From: CAYTPE01 sp964439885
GTDB taxonomy: Bacteria > Patescibacteriota > Patescibacteriia > Magasanikbacterales > GWA2-37-8
Assembly (NCBI GenBank): GCA_964439885.1
Contig: CAYTPE010000009.1
Span: 1 to 24,978 of the forward strand
Length of the DNA: 24,978 nucleotides
Direction of reading: 5' to 3'
Shown piece after piece: positions 14,585 to 20,452 of the stretch. The notes below the pieces were generated by a model, which worked only from the letters and a program-made list of their open reading frames with translations, ran no database searches and was not told the DNA's origin. Each line of letters begins with the position of its first letter. Position 1 is the stretch's first letter. The position numbers and the translations under genes were made by a program.

Positions 14585-15892
14585 ATGTCGGACGTACTCA
14601 TTCACACTCAAGATGTCAAAGTAGTGTACAATCCAGGTAAGGATAACGAATTTTTGGCACTCGATAGTATTTCGGTGGATATCTATAAAGAAGAATACAC
14701 GATTTTTTTTGGTCCGTCGGGTTGTGGCAAGTCCACGCTCCTCTACACCATTCTTGGTTTACAGCATCCGAGCGGTGGTAAAGTGTTCATCGGCGAGCGT
14801 GACACAAGCACGCTTACAAAAGCGGAAAAAAACGCCACACTCACGGATTTTTTTGGTATCGTTTTCCAAAATTTTAATCTGATTTATTCGCTCAATGTCA
14901 TCGATAACGTGGCGCTGCCCCAAATGTTTGTAAAACAAGGTGAGCGAAAAGAACGGTACAAAAAAGCATTGGAACTTCTGAAACGGTTTGGTATCGATTC
15001 GAAGGCGCATGTGTTGCCAGGCACACTCTCTGGTGGGCAGCAGCAGCGCGTGGCTATTTGTCGTGCGCTCATCAACGATCCAGAAGTAATTTTGGCGGAT
15101 GAACCAGTGGGTAATCTCGACAGCCAGTCGGCCGAGGTGGTGATGGAAACCCTCAAAGAGATTAATGAGCATGATAAAAAAACGGTTATTCTCGTTACGC
15201 ACGATCCGAGCTATTTACGATTCGCCGATCGAGTGTACTTCTTTAAATATGGCCACATTGATCGAATGGTGGTCAACCCAAAAGCAGGCAAACAACTACA
15301 ACGTCACTACTCCACCGAATCCGAAACAACTGGCGAACTCGAAAAGTTGGCCCATGTGCATCCCAATTTATCGGCCGACGAACTCAAAGCATGGAGTGTT
15401 ACCAACTATTTGCTGGAGGAATGCGCGGCAGGGCAAATCCAGCGCTTGGAACAAGCGATGGAGCTGATGCTATCAGGAAAAGCGAGTGAACAAGAATTCT
15501 ACGAGCATTTGCACACACCATACAGCGACGGTGGTGTTGGCTTGTATCGCCCCACGGCCTTGCGCTATACCATGCGAGTGCGGGAGTTGCTCAGGCTGGT
15601 AAGCGAGTACAAGGCAACACGCAGTGAAAAATTTTCCGAAACCAAGCGCCAACAGGTGGCGGAGCATTTGGCGCAATTTATTGTCGAGGATTATCGCGGC
15701 AACTTGAGCGGCGAGCAACAAACTCGTTTGAAAGAGCTGGTGGCGGAGCGCATCGTGGATCGTATGAGTTTGGTGGATTTTGTAACCACCCTTGAGAAGC
15801 CTGTTTCTGAAAAAGGGATCGGTTTGCACGCTACCACCGCCGAGCGTTTGAGCGATCGACTTGAGCTGGTATTGGCACAAAGTTCAAAATAA
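14585..15892 (+). CDS. ABC transporter ATP-binding protein (MacB/LolD type) with a 190-residue C-terminal extension
   Basis: 435 aa. The N-terminal 230 residues are a complete ATPase of the MacB/LolD/FtsE class: Walker A GPSGCGKST (43-51), Q-loop GIVFQNFNLI, signature LSGGQQQR (148-155), Walker B VILADEPVGNLD, H-loop VTHD. ATPases of this class normally end near 230 residues. Here a further segment (about 235-435) is helical and charged, with SADELKAWSVTNYLLEECAAGQ, a repeat of 'YxxHLHTPYSDGGVGLYRPTALRY' type sequence and SEKGIGLHATTAERLSDRLE. I do not recognise it. It powers the permease encoded 30 bases downstream and is translated 3 bases after the Fn3 protein. Confidence 0.92.
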   Translation: MSDVLIHTQDVKVVYNPGKDNEFLALDSISVDIYKEEYTIFFGPSGCGKSTLLYTILGLQHPSGGKVFIGERDTSTLTKAEKNATLTDFFGIVFQNFNLIYSLNVIDNVALPQMFVKQGERKERYKKALELLKRFGIDSKAHVLPGTLSGGQQQRVAICRALINDPEVILADEPVGNLDSQSAEVVMETLKEINEHDKKTVILVTHDPSYLRFADRVYFFKYGHIDRMVVNPKAGKQLQRHYSTESETTGELEKLAHVHPNLSADELKAWSVTNYLLEECAAGQIQRLEQAMELMLSGKASEQEFYEHLHTPYSDGGVGLYRPTALRYTMRVRELLRLVSEYKATRSEKFSETKRQQVAEHLAQFIVEDYRGNLSGEQQTRLKELVAERIVDRMSLVDFVTTLEKPVSEKGIGLHATTAERLSDRLELVLAQSSK

Positions 15893-15922
15893 TGACATGA
15901 GAATTAGACGAAAAGATGTTGT

Positions 15923-17122
15923 ATGAAGGTACTGGATATAGTACGACTATCAACGCGCATGTTTCGTACGCGCCCAGCGCGTACGTGGCTGACTATTTTA
16001 GGTATCAGTGTGGGTATCAGCACAGTGATTTTTTTGGTTTCACTGGGGTATGGCCTGCAGAAAATTATTTTGGAAAGGATCGTGTTTAGCCAGGCACTGC
16101 TCAGTCTCACGGTTACGCCGTCAAGCGATCTTATTACATTGAATGGTCCAAAACTCGACGAACTCTCGCGCCTTGACCATGTGGTGGATACAGCCGCACT
16201 CACGACGTTAAAAGGCCATGCGCTCTTCGGCGATATTAACGGATCGATAGATGTGAAGGCGGCCGACGCAAATTATTTTGCGTATGCCGGTGTAGCGCCT
16301 TCACAAGGTGAACTGTACAAAACAGGCGAAGGACACAAGGCGCTTTTGTCCGAAGCGGTGTTGCGATTGCTCGGTGTGTCCGATCCATCCATGGTGATTG
16401 GTAAGCAATTGAGCTTGCGGGTGTTTACAAGCAGCCCATCAAGTACGAGCGGTGAACAGGTGGCCGTGGACATTCCTGAACCATATACCATTATAGGAAT
16501 TGTCGATGATCCACAAGATAGCTATGTGTATGTGCCGCTCACCGAGCTCCGGCCCTATGTGACGGTGGATCACTACGATCAGGTGGAGCTCAAGGTGAGT
16601 GATGGAAAAAGTCTGCCATCGGTAAAAGACCACGTGATCGAACGTGGTTATCAGGTAGCGTCTTTACAGGAAACTATTGATCAGGCGAATAAAATTTTTC
16701 GAGTATTTCAAGTTGTGCTTGGTTTGTTTGGCGCTGTGGCTCTGGTCGTGTCTGCCATTGGCATGTTCAACACGATGACGGTAACGCTGCTTGAGCGCAC
16801 GAATGAGATTGGTATTATGCGTTCGCTCGGAGCGAGTGAAGGCGCTATTCGGAGTATGTTTCTTACCGAATCAGTTATTTTAGGTTTTCTCGGTGGTGTC
16901 ACGGGTATACTGCTCGGGTATGCTACCGGACAATTGTTTAATTTTGGTATCAACAATTTGGCGCGCCATTTTGGCGGTTCGGCTGCCAATCTTTTCGCGT
17001 ATCCGGAATGGTTCATCATTGCAGTTATTCTTATTTCAGTCGTTATTGGTTTCTTATCAGGCGTGTTTCCTTCCATGCGAGCGTCAAAAATGGATCCGCT
17101 CGAAGCTTTGCGATATAAATAA
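15923..17122 (+). CDS. MacB/FtsX-like ABC transporter permease
   Basis: 399 aa. It has the standard mechanotransmission layout: an N-terminal helix (TWLTILGISVGISTVIFLVSLGYG, residues about 20-44), an extracytoplasmic MacB_PCD-like domain (about 45-255), then three helices (about 262-288, 313-340, 362-388) containing the FtsX-family signature ERTNEIGIMRSLGASEGAIRSMFLTES and ending DPLEALRYK. Transporters of this kind do not usually carry substrate through the membrane but transmit force to outside partners. The giant Fn3 protein of the same operon is a natural candidate partner, as inference. It forms the transporter with the preceding ATPase. Confidence 0.92.
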   Translation: MKVLDIVRLSTRMFRTRPARTWLTILGISVGISTVIFLVSLGYGLQKIILERIVFSQALLSLTVTPSSDLITLNGPKLDELSRLDHVVDTAALTTLKGHALFGDINGSIDVKAADANYFAYAGVAPSQGELYKTGEGHKALLSEAVLRLLGVSDPSMVIGKQLSLRVFTSSPSSTSGEQVAVDIPEPYTIIGIVDDPQDSYVYVPLTELRPYVTVDHYDQVELKVSDGKSLPSVKDHVIERGYQVASLQETIDQANKIFRVFQVVLGLFGAVALVVSAIGMFNTMTVTLLERTNEIGIMRSLGASEGAIRSMFLTESVILGFLGGVTGILLGYATGQLFNFGINNLARHFGGSAANLFAYPEWFIIAVILISVVIGFLSGVFPSMRASKMDPLEALRYK

Positions 17123-17131
17123 TTTTAAGCT

Positions 17132-17596
17132 ATGTCGGCTATTGCCTATACACAACAATACGGGAGCAAGTGGCGTGAGCGATTGTTTTACCAATATAAG
17201 CTGTATACGGACACCATCACCCGTCTGCAATCCAAAGAGCATCTCACGCTTACGCTGTTTATTTTTGTGAACGGGTTTCTAATGGTTTCCACGGTTATTG
17301 CGCTCGGCGCCGAGGTATTCATAAAAATTTCATGGCTTGATATCCCGTTTGCCGTGATGGGCAGTGTACTCAGCTGTGGGTTTGCCGTCTATTCCTGGCA
17401 TTTGCGCCGCCGTTTCCATACTATGTATAACGAAATTAAAGAAATAGAAACCGATCTGCCCGAATCGCTTTTGGCGTTCGGCAGCCCTGCCAATATACTG
17501 GTGCGCGTGTTACAAGAAGTCGTACCCTGGTTTTTCTTAGCCGCGTACATATACATCTTTATTATTATGCATGTGACGATCCCTACGTTGCTTTAG
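17132..17596 (+). CDS. Small membrane protein of unknown function
   Basis: 154 aa with three predicted membrane helices (about 39-65, 69-91 and 130-150) and a basic, charged N-terminus. The loop after helix 2 is cytoplasmic-looking (RRRFHTMYNEIKEIETDLPES). No family is recognised. It lies 9 bases after the permease gene and ends the operon, so it may be an accessory subunit of the transporter. The next promoter overlaps its last codons. Confidence 0.75.
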   Translation: MSAIAYTQQYGSKWRERLFYQYKLYTDTITRLQSKEHLTLTLFIFVNGFLMVSTVIALGAEVFIKISWLDIPFAVMGSVLSCGFAVYSWHLRRRFHTMYNEIKEIETDLPESLLAFGSPANILVRVLQEVVPWFFLAAYIYIFIIMHVTIPTLL

Positions 17597-17616
17597 ATGT
17601 GCGGCTGTGCTATAAA
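17588..17616 (+). promoter_or_regulatory. Promoter inside the end of the preceding gene
   Basis: -35 TTGCTT (17588-17593), 17-base spacer, extended -10 TGC-TATAAA (17608-17616). The expected start is at about 17623-17624, exactly the A of the ATG, so the message would be leaderless. Confidence 0.6.
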
Positions 17617-17623
17617 CAAACAT

Positions 17624-18613
17624 ATGCCCAAAGCACGAGAATTTATAAAAACACCTGCGCCATCACGTGATACAAAAAGTCGGATTACCGAAGATCCGGC
17701 ATGGGTGGCTGCCCACGAAGAAAACGCCATGCGCCAAGCACTCGATAAGGGCTACCATAAACGACTGGAGGACGGCTGTATTTTGAAAGAGTACTTAGAT
17801 GGAGTTTCGCTGAGCTTAATCCAAGATATTCTTGAGACGATTGCAGGGAGGGCTGGTCTTAAAAAAGAAGAAATGAACACCGCGATTTTTGATCGCATTC
17901 TTTATCATAGTATAAATTTCTCATCACCGACGGCATTTTTCGATTTAGAAGACAACATTGTGTATATAAACAATGTGTATACAGCGAATGAGGTAGCGGA
18001 ATATCGGAGGCTGCTAACAGAAATTTCAAGCATCGGGCCAACCCGTGCCGAAGAGATCATTGCTGTAGTTGTTACCGCACATGAATTAATTCACGGCTTT
18101 GCCAAAGGCGAAATCGAAGGTTTACGGGAGTTTACAGAAGGCAGTAGTGATACTCGCGATCTGCGAGAGATACGAAAGAGAAATGGGTATCTTACAGAGC
18201 GGGTAGCCACATACGAAGTAAGAGGTCAGGCATTGAATGAAGCGGTAATAATGCGTCTGACACATGAAATTGTCTCGGAGTATTTTAAACGGACCCACGA
18301 ACCACTTACAGAACCGGAGCAAGACGCATTGAGCAAGTTTGGCGTTTATAAAAAAGAACAGGAGATCTTGGATGGAGTGACAGCTCGTTTGGCGAAGGAT
18401 GCTGGAGTCGATAAACGCACCGTATGGCATGGTTTGTTGCGTGATCTTTTTCACGGAACAGATTTTGAGAGTCCCAGCTTTAAGGCACACCTCGCCCGCA
18501 TTTTTGGCAAAGGGTTTGTGGCCGATCTCGCGCAGCTTAATATTCATGATGAAAAGCGTGTGCTTGATGATTTTATTAATAAGTATCGTTTGAGCGAAGA
18601 ATTAGGTAGTTAG
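17624..18613 (+). CDS. Putative zinc metallopeptidase (HELIH motif)
   Basis: 329 aa, soluble, no signal peptide. VVVTAHELIHGFA places a canonical HExxH zinc-binding motif at residues 153-157, within a helix, and ALNEAVIMRLTHEIV offers a third ligand (Glu206) 49 residues later, the pattern of gluzincin peptidases. Just before the motif, AFFDLEDNIVYINNVYTA resembles the edge strand of such enzymes. The family is not identified further and the substrate is unknown. ATG 17624 was chosen because the promoter at 17588 predicts transcription starting there; a start at 17597 directly after the previous stop would add nine residues (MCGCAINKH) encoded by the promoter itself. It could be transcribed both from that promoter and by read-through of the ABC operon. 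Confidence 0.75.
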   Translation: MPKAREFIKTPAPSRDTKSRITEDPAWVAAHEENAMRQALDKGYHKRLEDGCILKEYLDGVSLSLIQDILETIAGRAGLKKEEMNTAIFDRILYHSINFSSPTAFFDLEDNIVYINNVYTANEVAEYRRLLTEISSIGPTRAEEIIAVVVTAHELIHGFAKGEIEGLREFTEGSSDTRDLREIRKRNGYLTERVATYEVRGQALNEAVIMRLTHEIVSEYFKRTHEPLTEPEQDALSKFGVYKKEQEILDGVTARLAKDAGVDKRTVWHGLLRDLFHGTDFESPSFKAHLARIFGKGFVADLAQLNIHDEKRVLDDFINKYRLSEELGS

Positions 18614-18640
18614 TCGCTTATCAAAGCAGTGGATAAAAGC

Positions 18641-18670
18641 TTGACTTTTTGGTTCAAAAGTGATTATATA
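18641..18670 (+). promoter_or_regulatory. Probable promoter of GC-rich unit A
   Basis: -35 TTGACT (18641-18646) and -10 TATATA (18665-18670) with an 18-base spacer; overlapping TATATT is an alternative. It lies 28 bases after the metallopeptidase gene and precedes a leader with three hairpins. Confidence 0.45.
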
Positions 18671-18679
18671 TTATCTAGT

Positions 18680-18844
18680 TCTTTAACCCTTCGATGCCAT
18701 TTTGCCGAAGAGGGAATATATAGAGTACCCATAGGTGTGCGCCTTTGGCGCATACCTGCATATAAACACGGGTGTTTCATTATATTTCTTCTTCGTTTTA
18801 CCCGCCCGGATCCCGGGCGGGAAATGGTTCGAAAAAAGAAAGGG
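18680..18844 (+). other. Structured leader of unit A
   Basis: No gene. Hairpins: AGGTGTGCGCC and GGCGCATACCT (18733-18757; 11 base pairs with one G-T, TTT loop), and CCCGCCCGG and CCGGGCGGG (9 base pairs, 3-base loop, about 18801-18821). The second is extended by flanking TTTCTTCTTCG and CGAAAAAAGAAA, so it forms a long hairpin ending just before the ribosome binding site of the small ORF. Confidence 0.5.
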
Positions 18845-18860
18845 AAGGAGGTGAAAAAGC

Positions 18861-18980
18861 ATGGCGCGATGGTGCAAACTGGCAGCGCGGCAGGCCGCGC
18901 TGTACATCATCCGCGAGCAGCTGGCCAGCCAGCCAGCCGCTCCGCCTTCACCGCCGGCTCCGCCGGCAGTCAACCGCTAA
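18861..18980 (+). CDS. Small ORF of 39 codons, GC-rich, with a perfect Shine-Dalgarno sequence
   Basis: ATG 18861 to TAA 18978-18980. AAGGAGG (18845-18851) lies nine bases upstream, rare among genes here. The peptide has an N-terminal stretch that would make an amphipathic helix (ARWCKLAARQAALYIIREQL) and a Pro/Ala tail (PSPPAPPAVNR). Codons are GC-ended (CTG, CAG, GCC, ATC), unlike the neighbours, which suggests transfer or selection on RNA structure. The DNA also holds hairpins, such as GCGCGG and CCGCGC around 18890-18905. No family is recognised. It could be a true small protein or a fortuitous ORF in a structured RNA. Confidence 0.45.
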   Translation: MARWCKLAARQAALYIIREQLASQPAAPPSPPAPPAVNR

Positions 18981-19125
18981 CCCCCCTCTTCTTTTGCCCG
19001 GGCGCGCGTGAGCGCCCGGCTGTCCTTTGGTACACATTATTCTTGTAGTGTTTAGCAAAGGGAATAGTATATTTTGACGATGAGGACTGTGCCGCGAGCA
19101 CGGTTTTTTTGTTTTGGCTACACTA
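18981..19125 (+). terminator. 3' region of unit A with hairpin and intrinsic terminator
   Basis: A GC hairpin (CCGGGCGC 18998-19005, GCGCCCGG 19012-19019) without a T-run follows the small ORF. An intrinsic terminator follows at 19087-19110: stem CTGTGC and GCACGG, loop CGCGA, then seven T. Nothing coding is seen between them. Confidence 0.65.
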
Positions 19126-19154
19126 TTGACAAAACCCCCGTCATTCAGTATAAT
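19126..19154 (+). promoter_or_regulatory. Consensus promoter of the str operon
   Basis: Perfect -35 TTGACA (19126-19131), 17-base spacer and perfect -10 TATAAT (19149-19154). The strongest promoter in the window, fitting ribosomal genes. Start predicted near 19161. Confidence 0.92.
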
Positions 19155-19160
19155 TCTAAG

Positions 19161-19336
19161 CAGAACGGAACTATCCGCCAAAGGCGGACCCGCAGAGTAA
19201 GCGGGAAGAAACTCGTGGCTGAGCAACTATAGTTCAGTCTTTTTATTTATAAAAAACCTTTCCTAAGGAATCTTCTTCTCTCCTCGCCACGGCGAGTCGC
19301 TCAGAAGTGAATTCTCCTTTCGAAAGGAAAATTCAT
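19161..19336 (+). promoter_or_regulatory. Structured rpsL leader with attenuator-like region and hairpin over the ribosome binding site
   Basis: GAACTAT (19168-19174) can pair with ATAGTTC (19229-19235), enclosing two hairpins (TCCGCC-AAA-GGCGGA, 19174-19188, and CCCGC-GCGGG, 19189-19205). The same ATAGTTC can instead pair locally with AACTAT just before TCTTTTTATTTAT (19238-19250), a terminator-like arrangement, so two exclusive folds are possible. Further down are CTCGC-CACG-GCGAG (19283-19296) and a hairpin with arms GAATT/AATTC and TCCTT/AAGGA (19309-19334) that buries the AAGGA of rpsL (19324-19328). A regulatory role, such as ribosomal-protein feedback, is inference. Confidence 0.45.
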
Positions 19337-19765
19337 ATGCCAACACTCAACCAGCTTATCCGCAAACCGCGTAAGCCCAACCTTCGCAAGACGAAGACTC
19401 CGGCTTTGCAGTTTACGGTAGACAATTTGCACCGTCGCACTACTATCTACCCCAAGGGTTCTAGTTTCAAACGCGGCGTCTGCACCAAGGTGTATACCAC
19501 CACTCCAAAAAAACCAAACTCCGCTTTGCGTAAAGTTGCGAAAGTTCGTCTTTCCAACGGTACCGAAGTTATCGCCTATATCCCGGGTGAAGGTCACAAC
19601 CTCCAGGAGCACTCCATCGTGCTTATTCGCGGTGGTCGTGTGAAAGACTTGCCAGGTGTCCGCTACCATATCGTACGCGGTATTTATGATACGCAAGGTG
19701 TCGCGAATCGTCGACGCGGCCGCTCTCTCTACGGCAACAAACGTCCGAAGGAAGCGAAGAAATAA
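19337..19765 (+). CDS. rpsL: Small ribosomal subunit protein uS12
   Basis: 142 aa. uS12 lies at the decoding centre of the 30S subunit. The signatures KRGVCTKVYTTTPKKPNSALRK, GEGHNLQEHS and RGGRVKDLPGVRYHIVRG are intact. Compared with E. coli or Thermus, about 16 extra residues (FTVDNLHRRTTIYPKG) separate TPAL from FKRGVCTK; I believe related insertions occur in other CPR uS12 proteins, from memory only. ATG 19337 gives MPTLNQLIRKPR; an ATG at 19307 would add ten residues made of the regulatory hairpin. First gene of the str operon. The lysines that determine streptomycin response (KKPNS, VKDLP) are present. Confidence 0.97.
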   Translation: MPTLNQLIRKPRKPNLRKTKTPALQFTVDNLHRRTTIYPKGSSFKRGVCTKVYTTTPKKPNSALRKVAKVRLSNGTEVIAYIPGEGHNLQEHSIVLIRGGRVKDLPGVRYHIVRGIYDTQGVANRRRGRSLYGNKRPKEAKK

Positions 19766-19768
19766 TTT

Positions 19769-19842
19769 AGTTCATAGCCAGTAGCCAATAGTGCATAGGC
19801 AATTGGCCCAAACTATTGGCTAAGAACTGTTGGCTTTGAACT
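19769..19842. repeat. Heptad-periodic foldback element between rpsL and rpsG
   Basis: Ends AGTTCA and TGAACT; inner arms AGCCAATAGT and ACTATTGGCT. The sequence reads in 7-base units almost throughout (AGCCAGT, AGCCAAT, ... GGCTAAG, AACTGTT, GGCTTTG). It would form a hairpin of some 30 base pairs with mismatches inside the str message. Confidence 0.75.
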
Positions 19843-19857
19843 TATAATCATACTATT

Positions 19858-20334
19858 ATGCGTGGAAAAGCAGCCAAGAAACGCGAGATTACACCAGATC
19901 CAAAATACGGCAATGTACAGCTCGCTAAATTTATCAATTATGTGATGGAGCGCGGCAAAAAGTCCGTCGCGCAGGGTATCGTCTACGACGCGCTCGACAT
20001 CATCAAAACTGAATCCAAAAAAGATCCGGTCAAAGTCTTCGAAGAAGCGATGCGCAACCTCATGCCACAGCTCGAAGTCCGCAGTCGCCGTGTGGGTGGT
20101 GCTAACTATCAAGTGCCACTTCCGGTTCGTGGTGAACGTCAGTATGCCCTCGCATCGCGTTGGGTGATTGGCGCGGCTCGTGCCAAAAAAGGTAAACCAA
20201 TGGCTCAGAAACTCGCGACCGTGATTTTCGAATCCAGCCAGGGTCTCGGTGACGCTATCAAGAAACGCGACGATGTACACCGCATGGCCGAAGCCAACAA
20301 GGCCTTTGCGCACTTCGCTCGGTTCGTAAGTTAA
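19858..20334 (+). CDS. rpsG: Small ribosomal subunit protein uS7
   Basis: 158 aa, primary 16S rRNA 3'-domain binder that nucleates assembly of the 30S head. Family sequence throughout: MRGKAAKKREITPDPKYGN, FINYVMERGKKSVAQ, VRSRRVGGANYQVP, ASRWVIGAAR, KANKAFAHFA-type C-terminus. Normal length. Second gene of the str operon, separated from rpsL by 92 bases holding a foldback element. The 5' side lacks a clear Shine-Dalgarno sequence. Confidence 0.97.
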   Translation: MRGKAAKKREITPDPKYGNVQLAKFINYVMERGKKSVAQGIVYDALDIIKTESKKDPVKVFEEAMRNLMPQLEVRSRRVGGANYQVPLPVRGERQYALASRWVIGAARAKKGKPMAQKLATVIFESSQGLGDAIKKRDDVHRMAEANKAFAHFARFVS

Positions 20335-20343
20335 TATCTTCAC

Positions 20344-20437
20344 TGTCATTTCGAACCTCGTCGCAGGGGTGAGAAATCTCTGTCCGTCAATTCGTGAACA
20401 AGACAGAGATCCCTCGGGTGTAGCCCTCGGGATGACA
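20344..20437. repeat. TGTCAT...ATGACA foldback element between rpsG and fusA
   Basis: Terminal TGTCAT (20344-20349) and ATGACA (20432-20437). Inner arms GAGAAATCTCTGTC and GACAGAGATCCCTC pair at 12 of 14 positions. Same ends and design as the copy inside tgt (725-810). Elements with TGTCATTTCGA ends are a repeat type I recall in many bacterial genomes. It occupies most of the intergenic space just upstream of the fusA start. Confidence 0.8.
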
Positions 20438-20452
20438 ATTAAAATTATTATT

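Noticed and set aside
18629..19048. 139-codon frame across unit A
   Set aside because: Overlaps the promoter, leader and hairpins; the 39-codon frame behind AAGGAGG is the better candidate.
19769..19842. CRISPR-like array
   Set aside because: The repeated units are 7 bases, inverted about a centre and without spacers, and no cas gene is present.
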